Assembly: GCA_964604705.1 (NCBI GenBank)
Contig: CAZSAP010000005.1
Location: 1 to 64,000, forward strand
Direction: 5' to 3'
From: JAAXVQ01 sp964604705
GTDB lineage: Bacteria; Oederibacteriota; JAAXVQ01
DNA: 64,000 nucleotides
The position numbers and the translations under genes were made by a program. The notes beneath the pieces were generated by a model. The model worked only from the letters and a program-made list of their open reading frames with translations. It was not told the DNA's origin and searched no databases. Position 1 is the stretch's first letter. Every line of letters starts with the position of its first letter. Positions 1-9,947 of this stretch are shown one piece after another.

Positions 1-79
1 CGAGCCTATCACGAGGCGAGCGCCTTGCTCAAGGTTGCCCCATGAACCGCTCGTTGTAACTTTTTCCGAGAATGAATTT

Positions 80-1855
80 TCAATGTGGCAGGATGATTTC
101 CAAATCCAGACGGTCGCTGAACTGGAGGGTGTCATCCGTCTCGTGATACTTAAACCCATAGTTGGCCGCAAACTGAATCAAGCGATCTTTGATCCAGACG
201 CGCATGCCGGAGGTGCAGGTGCGGCAATAGACCGGAAGGTCGCGTTGGAAAAGCATGGATTCGCGCAGCATTTGGTATTCCACACTGTTCCAAACCTCTT
301 CCAGTGGCTTGTTGGCAATGGTCTCGTCCATGGGGTAGTTGTGGAAGCAGCAAGGTTTCACGGTACCGTTGGCATACAAATAGGCAATAAGCCAGGGGGC
401 CAGGCAGTAAGGCAGACGTATGTGTTCACGGTGCCCCAGACGACTTCCGAGCTCGCGTTCGCGCGTCAGAGCCTTGTTGGTGTCCGTAGCCAGTTGATGC
501 TGGTTCGGCTCAGCCGGCTTCGCAGGCGCCAAGGGCCACCAGGGGAATTCGGTCAGTGGGGCCAGCGTGGCGGCAAGTTCTTCGAGTTTGGGCAAAGGTG
601 GCCGGGTGGCAGGTACAACCTGTTTCAGCCGTTGGAGCAATTCCGCCTTGGGCACGGGATGGTCTTCTGCGTCTGAAATAAACTCGGTATCCTGGATGTT
701 GCTAACCACATTGACGCCCGGGCATTCGGCTTCGATGCGCCGGAACTGCTCGAACATAACCTGGCGGTCACTGGTGCGCAGGCGCAGGAAATGCAGCGCA
801 CCGTCGGTATAAATGGGGTTGAGCGCCAAGTAGGTCACACCCAGTCGCTTGGCCCATTGGGCCATGCCCAGCAATTCGTCCACGTTCAGACGCGAAAGTA
901 CGATGTTGAGCAGGATCATCTTGTCAGGGTAGAGCTGTTTCAAATGCCGGATGGCTTCGAGGGTTTTTTCAAAATTGCCGCCGAGACGCAGGGTTTCAAA
1001 GGTTTCCGGGTTGTCTCCATCAAAGCTTACGTCGATTTCATCGATTTTGGCCAGTTGGTCCGCGTGCTTGGTCACCAGGGAAGCGTTGGTGTTGATGGTG
1101 ACATGCGTGTCCGGTGTTTTATGCGCCAGCAATTCTCCCAGCATGGGATGCATAAGCGGCTCGCCGGTGCCACCCAGGGTGATTTGCTCGGCCCAAGGCA
1201 GGCAGCTATTCAACTGGTCTAAGGCCGTGAAATAACCCGGGACAAAGGCGTTGCCCTCACTGTGGACCTGGCACATCTTGCATTTGAAGTTGCAGACATT
1301 GTTTTGATCCAAGATCAGCCAACGCGGCGGTGCGGACATGCGGGTCTCGCCGAGGAGTATTTCCAAGAAGCCGATGTTCTTCAAGGTGCGCTTGATCGAG
1401 GCTGGCGGAGGCGCGAAAAAATCCTGTTGGGTGCGGGCAAGTGCACGTGACACATGCGCAACGGCAGATTCGTTCCGGAAGGTTCGGATGCACAAGTGGT
1501 TAAGCGCCTGCATGAGCGGCTCCATGCGGGTTTTCCATGCTTGAAATGTCTGGCTGCGTTCGGCCATGAGGACGCTGTCGGTCATGGGGTTGAGGTTGAA
1601 GAGATCTTGAATATCCTGCGGCGTAGGGGTTTGGCTTGCATACTGACACTGCCAGGTTTCGAGCTGGGCGGAGAGGGCCGTCAGGTTGGCAGGTGCATCC
1701 TGGCAGGTGCCCAAGTAATCGACCAGGTATTGGCGCGCCCACAGTAGCGTGGCGTAGGAGTAAGACTTCATCCAAAGGCATTCACGCAATAAATCCAGCC
1801 AGGCACGGGTTTGTTGTGTATGCGTCGGGCTTTTTTCCAAGGTACCTGTAGACAC
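80..1855 (-). CDS. Radical SAM protein with C-terminal SPASM domain
   Basis: A 591-aa radical SAM enzyme. The 4Fe-4S/SAM motif CNFKCKMC (CxxxCxxC) lies near residues 188-195 after a short beta strand (WLILDQNN), and the next strand carries the glycine motif GGTGEPL. The C-terminus (about residues 480-545) has the Cys cluster of a SPASM auxiliary-cluster domain: PYCLAPW, KPCCFHN and YCRTC. An N-terminal region of about 170 residues precedes the barrel and I do not recognise it. The start is the GTG at 1855, because AAAGGAG sits 8 nt upstream; a longer in-frame extension to 2128 would run into the divergent gene and has no such site. SPASM radical SAM proteins are frequent in envelope polysaccharide clusters, which fits the neighbouring glycosyltransferases, but the substrate cannot be named. 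Divergently transcribed from the gene at 2088. Confidence 0.9.
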   Translation of the reverse strand: MSTGTLEKSPTHTQQTRAWLDLLRECLWMKSYSYATLLWARQYLVDYLGTCQDAPANLTALSAQLETWQCQYASQTPTPQDIQDLFNLNPMTDSVLMAERSQTFQAWKTRMEPLMQALNHLCIRTFRNESAVAHVSRALARTQQDFFAPPPASIKRTLKNIGFLEILLGETRMSAPPRWLILDQNNVCNFKCKMCQVHSEGNAFVPGYFTALDQLNSCLPWAEQITLGGTGEPLMHPMLGELLAHKTPDTHVTINTNASLVTKHADQLAKIDEIDVSFDGDNPETFETLRLGGNFEKTLEAIRHLKQLYPDKMILLNIVLSRLNVDELLGMAQWAKRLGVTYLALNPIYTDGALHFLRLRTSDRQVMFEQFRRIEAECPGVNVVSNIQDTEFISDAEDHPVPKAELLQRLKQVVPATRPPLPKLEELAATLAPLTEFPWWPLAPAKPAEPNQHQLATDTNKALTRERELGSRLGHREHIRLPYCLAPWLIAYLYANGTVKPCCFHNYPMDETIANKPLEEVWNSVEYQMLRESMLFQRDLPVYCRTCTSGMRVWIKDRLIQFAANYGFKYHETDDTLQFSDRLDLEIILPH

Positions 1856-2087
1856 GTTCGTAGCTCCTTTATACGCACCTATGAAGTGTGTGCAGAATCG
1901 AGAAGGCCCAATTTCTGCATCTCTGGTTTTCTGGGAAGAGTATCGGAACGTACTGCGTTTGGGTTGATACCCGTCAGGATTCCCTCTAGTTTTAGTGAGA
2001 CCGACCGATACTTTGACTGCAGGAAAAAAGTACGCCAGACAAGGTGATTCGTTTGGTCTAGCCTTAGGCATTCCTGGAGGGGGATCC
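1856..2087. other. Divergent intergenic spacer
   Basis: A 232-nt spacer between the minus-strand radical SAM gene and the plus-strand glycosyltransferase fusion. Ribosome binding sites are clear on both sides (AAAGGAG for the left gene, GGAGGGGG for the right gene), but I see no convincing -35/-10 pair for either direction. Confidence 0.5.
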
Positions 2088-5000
2088 ATGGGTGAAATGG
2101 AATTTACCGGTGAACGTTTTTTATCCAATCTCGATTATCCCGAGATTGCCTACGAGCATTGGCATAGGTATCTGTATGCCTCCTCCTGGGTGGCGGGCAA
2201 AGAGGTGTTGGACATTGCCAGCGGGGAAGGGTACGGCAGTTTTTTTCTGTCCCAAAGCGCCCAGCGTGTGGTGGGGGTGGATATCAGCCCCGAGGCGGTC
2301 CTGCACGCCACGACCCATTACCTCAGTGCCAAGGTTGAGTTCCTGGTCGGATCGGTTGCGGCCATACCTGTTCCGGGTGAAGGTGTGTTTGATGTCATTG
2401 TCTCCTTTGAAACCATCGAGCATGTGGGGGCCGACGATCAACTCGCATTTCTAAAAGAAGTGAAACGGCTGCTTAAGCCCGGCGGCGTGTTCATTGTCTC
2501 TACGCCCAACAAATACCTTTACAGCGATGCCCCGAACTATAAGAACGAATACCATGTCCGGGAATTTTATGTGGAAGAGTTCAAGGCCTTTTTGGGGAAT
2601 TATTTCGCGCATACGGTTTTGCTGGGCCAAAAGATCTATCCCGCCTCGGTTATCTGGACGCTCGAAGGGGCAAGTGAACACTGGCGGGAGTTTCGCATCG
2701 AGCAAACCGGGCGTGGGCTGCGCCCCACCGAGACCCCCAAAAAGGATATCTACGATATCGCGGTCTGCTCGGATCAACCTGTGGCGGGCGCGGACAATGC
2801 GCTGCTTTTGGATTTGAGTGAGCGTATTTGGCGCTACCGCGATGAGCAGATGCAGCACGTGCATCTGGCGTACCAAAATGCCCAAAAGCAATTGGAGGAA
2901 AAAGAAGCCTACATCGAACGCCTGCAACGCATGCTGAAGGAGAAAAACATCCAGCTGCAGGACGAACATTCGTCGGCCGCGGAGACGCAACCTCAGCCCA
3001 TCGAGCCGTTGGCCACCGAGGTGCCGCGCGGGTTTGAGGTAAGCGTGGTGATTCCCTTGTACAACAAGGTTGAGTACACGCAGCAGTGCCTGGAATCCTT
3101 GGAACAAAACACCCCCTCGGGCAAGTACGAAGTGGTCTTGGTGGACAATGCCTCAACCGACGGTACTGGGGAATTTTTAAATTGCCTCGAAGGGGATGTC
3201 ATCATCGTACGCAATGAGAAAAACGAGGGGTTCGTCCGTGCGTGCAACATGGGCGCGCGAGCATCCTCGGGCAAATATGTTTTGTTTCTTAACAACGATA
3301 CGGTCGTCATGCCTGGATGGCTGGACGCGCTGCTCGCCGTTATGGAGAAAGATCCCCAGGTGGGCGGTGTGGGCGCCAAGTTGGTGTATCCGGATGGACG
3401 TCTGCAGGAGGCGGGAGGAATTATTTTTAATGATGCCAGCGGATGGAACTTTGGCAAATTTGACGACCCTGCCAAAGACAGCTACAACCGGTTGGTGGAG
3501 GTGGATTACTGTTCCGGAGCCTGCTTGCTGGTACGCAGAGATTTGTTTGAACAACTCGATGGATTTGACGTGCGCTATGTTCCGGCCTATTACGAAGATG
3601 TGGACCTGTGTTTCGGCATCCGCAAACTCGGCTACAAGGTTATGTTCTGTCCGGACTCGGTGATTGTTCACTTTGAGGGCATTACAGCCGGGACCAATCT
3701 GAACACGGGGTACAAGCGTTTCCAAGTTATAAATCAGGAAAAGTTTGTGCAAAAATGGCGGACGGAATTGCAAACGCATGAACCGTCCCCAAATGTTTCC
3801 GGGAAGACTCCGGTCACGGCCGATCGCGCGCGCTTGCGTACGCCCAAAGATACTCGAACGGACGGGTTGCCGAATCTGGTGGGCATGAATGTATTGGTGG
3901 CAGATCCCACCTGGCCCATGCATGACCGGGCCGCCGGGTGCTTGCGCCTTTTCAGCATTCTGAAAATCCTGCGCCAACAAGGGTGCGCGGTCACCTACAT
4001 TTCCCGCGACGGAGGACCGGCGCATTACAAGCAAGAGCTGGAAATCATGGGCATCAAAGTCTACGGCCCGGATCCGGTTCGCTTGGCCCGACGCGGGCAA
4101 AAGATCAAAGCCGATCCGGTGGATCTCAAGGCCATTTTGGAGGAGAAGTTTTACCATGTGGCGTGGCTCTCCTTCTATCATATTGCCGAGAGTTACCTCG
4201 CCGACATCCGCAAGCTTTCGCCCAAGACGAAGATCATCATCGACAATGTGGATATCCACTATCTGCGTGAAACACGCCAAGCCGAATTGCATCAAGACGC
4301 GGAGCTGCTTAAAAAAGCCCAACGTACCAAGCTTGAGGAATTGGCCATATATAAGCAGAGTGACGCCATGGTGGTGGTTACGCAGGAAGAACAACGCGTT
4401 CTCGAAAGCGAAGGTGTTGCGGTTCCCATGTTCGTGGTTCCCACGATTCATGAGTTGGCACCCGAGAGCGCTCCGTACGAAATGCGCAGCGGTCTGCTTT
4501 TTGTGGGGAACTTCAACCATCTTCCGAATCAGGATGCGATGGTGTTTTTTGTCAAGGATGTGCTCCCGAAGATCAACGCGGTCATACCCGAGATGAAGCT
4601 CTACATCGTGGGGGACAACCCGCCGGAGAAGATTCGGCAGTTGGAAGGGGATCACGTCATCATCACCGGCTACGTGCCCAAGACCAAACCCTACCTTAAT
4701 CTCTGCCGTATTTCCATTGCCCCGCTGCGCTACGGTGCGGGCATCAAGGGCAAGATCGGCGAAGCGCTGGGACATGGGCTCCCCGTGGTGACCACGTCCA
4801 TCGGAGCCGAGGGCATGGGGTTGGTGCATGGAGAGACCATCCTGATTGCCGACGAGGCCGACACCTTTGCGCAGAATGTGATCCGCCTTTATGAGGATAA
4901 GGGTCTTTGGAACAAACTGGCTCAGGCGGGACGACGGTTTATTGAAGAACGTTACACGCCCGACGCCCTCACACCGAAAGTGAAGGCGGTCTTTTCCTTG

Positions 5001-5870
5001 GTCGAGGAAAAAGCACAGGCCGAACTGACCAGTTTGATCATCCTGACGCACAACCAGCTGCGGATCACGCGTGCATGCCTTGAGAGTGTGCTGTTGCATA
5101 CCCGGGAGCCGTTTGAATTGATCGTGGTGGACAATGCCTCCACCGATGCCACCGTGGAGTATTTGCACAGCTTGGAAGCTCAACTGAATTCGGTTCCGCA
5201 TGAGTTTTGCAGAGGCCTGACCGTCATTGAGAATGCGGTCAATGCCGGATTTGCCGGCGGGAACAATCAGGGCATGGCCGTGGCCAAGGGCGCGTATCTG
5301 TTGCTCATGAACAACGACGTGGTGGTGACGCCGTATTGGCTTACGCGCCTGCTGGCGTGTGCGCGCCGCAACCCCAATGTGGGATTGGTAGGGCCCATGA
5401 CCAATTATGTTTCGGGTCCCCAAAAGGTGAACAACCCGACGTATCGCCTGGATTCCTTGGACGGCTTGGATGAGTTTGCCCAAACCTATGCCCGGGAGCA
5501 TGCGGGGGAATCCGAGAGTTGCTGGCGGGTGGTGGGTTTTTGCATGTTGGTCAAGCGGGCCGTGGTGGAAAAGATCGGAGGGTTGGACAATCGTTTTGGC
5601 TTGGGGAATTTTGAGGACGACGACTTTAGCCTGCGTGCGACCCTGGCCGGTTTTGAATCCTGGATTGCGCGGGATTGCTACGTGCACCATTTCGGGAGTC
5701 AGACCTTCGCGGATTTAAACCTGGACTATACGGCCAGTCTGAAACGCAATTGGGAGATTTTTAAAAATAAATGGAGCATTTCCGCCGACATCCCCTACGG
5801 AAGTCAGGTGGACTTGTCGAACATTTTACGAGACGGGTTTAAGGTCAAGCATTATTGCACCTTTCGCTGA
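2088..5870 (+). CDS. Four-domain methyltransferase / GT2 / GT4 / GT2 fusion
   Basis: A 1260-aa cytoplasmic polyprotein-like enzyme for surface glycan assembly. Residues about 38-190 are a SAM-dependent methyltransferase (VLDIASGEGYG at 40-50, VGVDIS). Residues about 239-295 are a predicted coiled coil. Residues about 315-560 are a GT2 fold (VSVVIPLYNK, VDNAST, LNNDTVVMPGW). Residues about 598-980 are a GT4/GT-B domain (LLFVGNFNHLPN, then the nucleotide-sugar site region YGAGIKGKIGEAL...GLPVVTT). Residues about 981-1240 are a second GT2 fold (LIILTHNQ, VDNAST, MNNDVVVTPYW, FEDDDF). The start is ATG 2088 after GGAGGGGG; an upstream in-frame start at 1995 lacks a ribosome site. Such multi-domain proteins build O-antigen-like, capsular or S-layer glycans in one chain; the sugars are unknown. 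The gene at 5909 follows closely and is probably co-transcribed. Confidence 0.92.
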   Translation: MGEMEFTGERFLSNLDYPEIAYEHWHRYLYASSWVAGKEVLDIASGEGYGSFFLSQSAQRVVGVDISPEAVLHATTHYLSAKVEFLVGSVAAIPVPGEGVFDVIVSFETIEHVGADDQLAFLKEVKRLLKPGGVFIVSTPNKYLYSDAPNYKNEYHVREFYVEEFKAFLGNYFAHTVLLGQKIYPASVIWTLEGASEHWREFRIEQTGRGLRPTETPKKDIYDIAVCSDQPVAGADNALLLDLSERIWRYRDEQMQHVHLAYQNAQKQLEEKEAYIERLQRMLKEKNIQLQDEHSSAAETQPQPIEPLATEVPRGFEVSVVIPLYNKVEYTQQCLESLEQNTPSGKYEVVLVDNASTDGTGEFLNCLEGDVIIVRNEKNEGFVRACNMGARASSGKYVLFLNNDTVVMPGWLDALLAVMEKDPQVGGVGAKLVYPDGRLQEAGGIIFNDASGWNFGKFDDPAKDSYNRLVEVDYCSGACLLVRRDLFEQLDGFDVRYVPAYYEDVDLCFGIRKLGYKVMFCPDSVIVHFEGITAGTNLNTGYKRFQVINQEKFVQKWRTELQTHEPSPNVSGKTPVTADRARLRTPKDTRTDGLPNLVGMNVLVADPTWPMHDRAAGCLRLFSILKILRQQGCAVTYISRDGGPAHYKQELEIMGIKVYGPDPVRLARRGQKIKADPVDLKAILEEKFYHVAWLSFYHIAESYLADIRKLSPKTKIIIDNVDIHYLRETRQAELHQDAELLKKAQRTKLEELAIYKQSDAMVVVTQEEQRVLESEGVAVPMFVVPTIHELAPESAPYEMRSGLLFVGNFNHLPNQDAMVFFVKDVLPKINAVIPEMKLYIVGDNPPEKIRQLEGDHVIITGYVPKTKPYLNLCRISIAPLRYGAGIKGKIGEALGHGLPVVTTSIGAEGMGLVHGETILIADEADTFAQNVIRLYEDKGLWNKLAQAGRRFIEERYTPDALTPKVKAVFSLVEEKAQAELTSLIILTHNQLRITRACLESVLLHTREPFELIVVDNASTDATVEYLHSLEAQLNSVPHEFCRGLTVIENAVNAGFAGGNNQGMAVAKGAYLLLMNNDVVVTPYWLTRLLACARRNPNVGLVGPMTNYVSGPQKVNNPTYRLDSLDGLDEFAQTYAREHAGESESCWRVVGFCMLVKRAVVEKIGGLDNRFGLGNFEDDDFSLRATLAGFESWIARDCYVHHFGSQTFADLNLDYTASLKRNWEIFKNKWSISADIPYGSQVDLSNILRDGFKVKHYCTFR

Positions 5871-5908
5871 CGCAAGGATGGGTAGAGCACCCAGGAGGCT
5901 TTGGCATC

Positions 5909-7756
5909 ATGAGCAAACGGCATCATTCGCACCACCCACATCCCCAGCCACGCAAGATTGTACCTTTGGCCCATTCCCAATGGAAGCACGGTCGCGCACG
6001 CCTCTCGTTGTGCATGATTGTGAAAAATGAGGAAGCCAACATCGTGGCCTGCCTGGAATCCATCAAGTCGGCCGTGGACGAGATGATCGTGGTGGATACC
6101 GGCTCGACCGATCGAACCGTGGCCTTGGCCGAGGGGGTGGGCGCCAAAGTTTTCCATTTTCCCTGGACCCAGGATTTCAGCGCCGCCCGGAACGAGTCCA
6201 TCCGGCATGCCACCGGGGATTATATTCTGTGGCTGGATGCCGACGACCGTATGGATGATTACGAGAACCGAAAACTGGCTCAGCTGGCGGTGCATCTGCC
6301 GAGTGAGAAAAATCGCGCCTATTACTTGGTGGTGAAAAATGAATCGTCCGAAGACGGCGATATTTATTTTTCCCAATTGCGTCTTTTTCCCAACATTCAA
6401 AGTGCGCGTTTTGAATGGCCCATCCATGAACAATTGTTCAACCCGCTCAAGAATGCCGGGGTGGAGCTTTTGAAAACCGATATCGTGGTTCGGCATACCG
6501 GGAATTTTCATGCCGAAGACGTGGTGCGGAAATCCAAGCGCAACCTGGAGATTATTCAACACGCGTTGGAAAAGGATCCGGAGAACGCGGTCCTGCACTT
6601 TCAGGCGGCACGTACCTTGGCGAATTTGCAGCGTCAAGCGGATGCCCTTGGGCATATGAAAAAAGTGATGGGCAACCCCGAGATCCGTCACCGCCACCGA
6701 CAGATTTACCTGGAGGCCGGAATCCTGAGTGCACGATACCTGGCGGAGATGGGACGCAGTGCCGAAGCCGAGGCAGCCTTACGGGAATTGGACACGCTGT
6801 TTCCCAATCAACCCCTGGTGCATTTTTACTTGGGTGAGAACTTGGTGAAGAACGAAAAGTACGCCGAAGCCGTCGATGTATTGAAGAAGACCCTGGAGAC
6901 GCCGCTGGAAGTCGGCTTTTTTCCCGTGAACCTAAATGTCATAGGCTTTCAACAGTATTACTATCTGGGGATTGCGTATCAGCATTGCCAGGAATATGAA
7001 CTGGCCAAGACCATGCTTGAGAAGTCGTTGCCGCTTTCCACCGACCCCACCATCAGCCAGCAGGCGCTCGGAGTGCTGGCCTTGCAAAGTGGGGATTATT
7101 CCGGCGCGGCCGCCTATTATGAAAGCATGGTGAAAAATCAAACCGCCCATGCAGGGCACTTTACCAACTTGGGGCTGGCTTACCGCCGCATGAACCAGAG
7201 CACCAAAGCCGAAGGTGCGTTTCTCAAAGCCTTGGGACTGGATCCGGAATGCATGGAAGCTTTGGCCAACTTAGGCTATTTGTATTTGGATAACCGGGAT
7301 TACCCAAAAGCCCTGAATTGTTTCTCGCAAGTCGAAAAGGTGCACCCGGGTATGGAGGATGTGCGCTTGGCTTTGGTGGAGTTGAATTTTCGAATTCAGG
7401 ATTTTGATGCACTGGTGAAAAACTGCGGGCTGTTGCTGCAGAGCGTGGAACGAACGTGGGATCGGCCTTTGGACGGGCTCCCGGATTTGGCCCATCTGCT
7501 AAGCGTGCTTGGGGATGACTGGAGCGGGAAAGAACGCCCGAGCTTGGCGTGGCTGGCGTATCGTGTCTCCCTGGTGATTTATCCTACGACCTCGGTCTTG
7601 GCCAAAGCCTGGCCGCTGGCCCAACGGTACCGTGAGACCTCGCGCCTGATGGACACGTTGCGTGAAAGCCTGCCGCGGCTGGTCAACGATCCTATGGAAC
7701 TGTCGCGGATACAAGAATTTTTAAAAGAGATTGAGTCCGTTCCAACCGCCGTTTAG
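5909..7756 (+). CDS. GT2 glycosyltransferase with C-terminal TPR array
   Basis: 615 aa. Residues about 30-260 form a GT2 (GT-A) domain of the SunS/WaaE-like type: LCMIVKNEE, VVDTGSTDRT and the metal-binding LWLDADDRMD near residue 107. From about residue 217 to the end there are tetratricopeptide repeats (for example HFTNLGLAYRRMNQSTKAE and ALANLGYLYLDNRDYPKAL). A GT2-TPR fusion is typical of enzymes that glycosylate proteins or peptides, where the TPRs hold the acceptor, so it is a candidate for modifying the Thr-rich proteins further down; that link is inference. ATG 5909 is chosen because AGGAGG lies at 5893-5898; the ORF could extend to 5855, which overlaps the previous gene. Confidence 0.9.
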   Translation: MSKRHHSHHPHPQPRKIVPLAHSQWKHGRARLSLCMIVKNEEANIVACLESIKSAVDEMIVVDTGSTDRTVALAEGVGAKVFHFPWTQDFSAARNESIRHATGDYILWLDADDRMDDYENRKLAQLAVHLPSEKNRAYYLVVKNESSEDGDIYFSQLRLFPNIQSARFEWPIHEQLFNPLKNAGVELLKTDIVVRHTGNFHAEDVVRKSKRNLEIIQHALEKDPENAVLHFQAARTLANLQRQADALGHMKKVMGNPEIRHRHRQIYLEAGILSARYLAEMGRSAEAEAALRELDTLFPNQPLVHFYLGENLVKNEKYAEAVDVLKKTLETPLEVGFFPVNLNVIGFQQYYYLGIAYQHCQEYELAKTMLEKSLPLSTDPTISQQALGVLALQSGDYSGAAAYYESMVKNQTAHAGHFTNLGLAYRRMNQSTKAEGAFLKALGLDPECMEALANLGYLYLDNRDYPKALNCFSQVEKVHPGMEDVRLALVELNFRIQDFDALVKNCGLLLQSVERTWDRPLDGLPDLAHLLSVLGDDWSGKERPSLAWLAYRVSLVIYPTTSVLAKAWPLAQRYRETSRLMDTLRESLPRLVNDPMELSRIQEFLKEIESVPTAV

Positions 7757-7758
7757 GG

Positions 7759-7802
7759 TATAATGTTTCCGGGTCCTGTTCTGTGTTTCCCGGACGGCCG
7801 GG
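7759..7802 (+). promoter_or_regulatory. Candidate -10 box and leader hairpin before metallophosphoesterase gene
   Basis: A perfect TATAAT lies at 7759-7764, just after the preceding stop codon. No good -35 is found at normal spacing (TTGAGT at 7731-7736 is 22 nt away). A GC-rich hairpin CCCGG-ACGG-CCGGG follows at 7789-7802 in the leader. Weakly supported. Confidence 0.3.
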
Positions 7803-7839
7803 AGGTCCCGTATCCTCCAACGCGAAAAGGCCACGCCCT

Positions 7840-8988
7840 ATGATCCTTGCGCACCTTTCGGATTTTCATATTTCACATTACGGTGTCAGCATGACCAATT
7901 TCAAAACCGGGCGTCGGCGTGTGGCCAAGGGGCTGGGCTGGGTGCCGTTTTGGGAAGACGACGGCTGGCGGATTGATGTCCGCCTGGCGGCCGGGCGCAT
8001 TCGCCTGCACGATGCGTTTCGCTTGATTGACCGCGAGGGTTTGGTCCACCGGGTGTACAAGGTGAAGACCCTGCTCTCGGTCTCGGATATTTTTGACGAT
8101 CTCCGCCGTTTGCGCGATATCCGCACCCTGACGCACTGCGATTACCTGGCCGAACATTTTCCCGATGAAGCCGAGACCGCACGCTTGCTCCAAGCCGACC
8201 CGGGCAACGGGAATGCGCGGTTTTGCGCCGTGGCGCATGCCTTGCGTCGCGACAAGCCCGATTGGGTGGTGGTGACCGGCGATCTGACCGACGACGGTCG
8301 CGGCTACGATCTGGTGGCGGCCGGGTTGGCGCCGTTTTTGGAGCGCGGGCGTTTGATCTGCATTCCCGGGAACCATGATCTCTATCCCACGCCCCCTCTT
8401 TGGAACGACCAACATTTTGTAAAAACCGGTAGGGAGAAGCAACGTCGTTGGGCCGACTTCGCGGCCCGCATGGGCGTGCCCACCTCCGGCAGCTACTGGT
8501 ACCCCCTGGGCGAGGGTGTTTTGCTGGCTCATTTTGACAGTTGCCATCCGTCCTCTGTGCCCGGAAGCGCCTCGGGAATGGTCCCGGTGCATGAACTCCA
8601 CCAGATGGCGCATCGTTTTCGTGAAGCGGGCACGGCGGCGTTGAAACTGGCATGCCTGCATCATCCGGTTTCACCCCTGCGCGTCAAGGGTCTGGGCTTG
8701 GCCGCGTTTCATCCGGGCATGCGACTGCGCAACGCCAAACGCGTTCAGGAGCACTTGAAATCCATGGGGTTTGCGGTCGTCATGGACGGTCATCGGCACA
8801 TGGGGTACCAATACCAAGTCTCTACCGGGCCCATGTTCTTAAGTGCGCCTTCGGCCACCTACGGTTGCCGCCTGGGCGCCAAACCCTTTTACTGGCGGCT
8901 GCACATTAAGCATGCCCAAGTCAAATCCATTCAAAAAGCGCCCATTCCACTTTTGGCTTCTGTGGCGGCGCGGGCAGGAGAAGAATGA
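7840..8988 (+). CDS. Calcineurin-like metallophosphoesterase
   Basis: 382 aa with the full dimetal phosphoesterase signature in order: D-x-H in LSDFHIS (residues about 6-10), GDLTDDG (about 147), PGNHD (about 176), a HH pair in CLHHPV (about 272) and GHRH (about 316). No signal peptide, so it is cytoplasmic. The family hydrolyses phosphomonoesters or diesters (nucleotides, cyclic nucleotides, UDP-sugar-lipid precursors); the substrate here cannot be told. ATG 7840 follows AAAAGG; the ORF could start at 7783 but that would include an unlikely Pro/Arg-rich leader. Its stop codon overlaps the start of the LD-carboxypeptidase (ATGA), so the two are translationally coupled. Confidence 0.88.
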   Translation: MILAHLSDFHISHYGVSMTNFKTGRRRVAKGLGWVPFWEDDGWRIDVRLAAGRIRLHDAFRLIDREGLVHRVYKVKTLLSVSDIFDDLRRLRDIRTLTHCDYLAEHFPDEAETARLLQADPGNGNARFCAVAHALRRDKPDWVVVTGDLTDDGRGYDLVAAGLAPFLERGRLICIPGNHDLYPTPPLWNDQHFVKTGREKQRRWADFAARMGVPTSGSYWYPLGEGVLLAHFDSCHPSSVPGSASGMVPVHELHQMAHRFREAGTAALKLACLHHPVSPLRVKGLGLAAFHPGMRLRNAKRVQEHLKSMGFAVVMDGHRHMGYQYQVSTGPMFLSAPSATYGCRLGAKPFYWRLHIKHAQVKSIQKAPIPLLASVAARAGEE

Positions 8989-9929
8989 GTTCGGATCATG
9001 CCGTGACACTCCCGCCACGCCTAACCCCCGGAGCCTTGGTTGCATTGCTCTCACCGGCGTCAACCCCGGCGCAGGACCAAGGTGTCGGACAAGCGCAGGA
9101 GAGTTTGGAAGGTTTGGGGTTTCGCGTGAGCGTCGGGGCGCATGCCCGAACCGTGCACGGTTATTTGGCCGGGACCGATGACGAGCGTATGGCGGATTTG
9201 CGCATGGCCCTCGAGCATCCGGATGTCCAGGGGATTTTTTGCACCCGGGGTGGATACGGATGCCTGCGCTTGCTGCCCATGCTGCCAAACCCAAAGGCTG
9301 TCTTGCCCAAAGTGATTGTCGGTTTTTCCGATTTGACCACCCTGCATCTTTTTTTTCAGAAGCACGGATACCCGACGTTTTGGGGTCCGATGCCGGGCAC
9401 GGGGTTTGGCTTGAGCCCGTTCTCCGCGCAATGGCTGCAAGCCGCGGTCATGTCGGACCGTCCGCTGGGGATCCTGCCCGTAAGCATTCAGCCGGATCAA
9501 GATGCCATGCATCCCGGTGAGGGGGAAGGCACGCTCACCGGTGGGACGCTCTCCCTGATGGCCGCCAGCCTGGGCTCGACCCACGAGATTGAGACCCGCG
9601 GGCGGATTGTTTTTATCGAAGACACCGGGGAAGAACCGTACAAGTTGGACCGCATGCTGACGCAGTTGTTAAATGCCGGGAAACTTTCAGATGCCGCCGG
9701 GTTGGTTTTTGGCATTTTTACAGACTGCGGACCAGTGACCTACGATGCGGCGCACAGTTTTACCGTGGCGCAGGTTCTGCATGACCGCTTGGACTCTTTG
9801 GGGCTGCCGTATTTCACAGGGTTGCGTATGGGGCATGTCCGCGATCAAGTCACTCTGCCGTACGGTGTCCGGGCCCGGATGGATGCGGCGGCTCGGATAT
9901 TGGAAGTCCTCGATCCTGCTGTGCGTTGA
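8985..9929 (+). CDS. LD-carboxypeptidase, peptidase family S66 (LdcA/MccF type)
   Basis: 314 aa, the normal length of the S66 family. The triad is visible: nucleophile Ser115 in VGFSDLTTLH, Glu212 in FIEDTGEEPYKLDRM and His284 in RMGHVRDQ. The family signature TRGGYG occurs at residues 87-92. Known members cleave the L,D bond of murein tetrapeptides during peptidoglycan recycling, or inactivate microcin C-like compounds; a cytoplasmic recycling role is the likelier reading because there is no signal peptide. It starts 4 nt inside the end of the metallophosphoesterase gene. Confidence 0.92.
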   Translation: MSSDHAVTLPPRLTPGALVALLSPASTPAQDQGVGQAQESLEGLGFRVSVGAHARTVHGYLAGTDDERMADLRMALEHPDVQGIFCTRGGYGCLRLLPMLPNPKAVLPKVIVGFSDLTTLHLFFQKHGYPTFWGPMPGTGFGLSPFSAQWLQAAVMSDRPLGILPVSIQPDQDAMHPGEGEGTLTGGTLSLMAASLGSTHEIETRGRIVFIEDTGEEPYKLDRMLTQLLNAGKLSDAAGLVFGIFTDCGPVTYDAAHSFTVAQVLHDRLDSLGLPYFTGLRMGHVRDQVTLPYGVRARMDAAARILEVLDPAVR

Positions 9930-9947
9930 GCCTTCCCATTTTCCACA

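Noticed and set aside
3177..5690. Long antisense ORF (837 codons) opposite the glycosyltransferase fusion
   Set aside because: It is a GC-skew shadow of a gene with four clear domains on the other strand; its translation has no recognisable domain and a His/Gln/Arg-rich composition typical of antisense frames.
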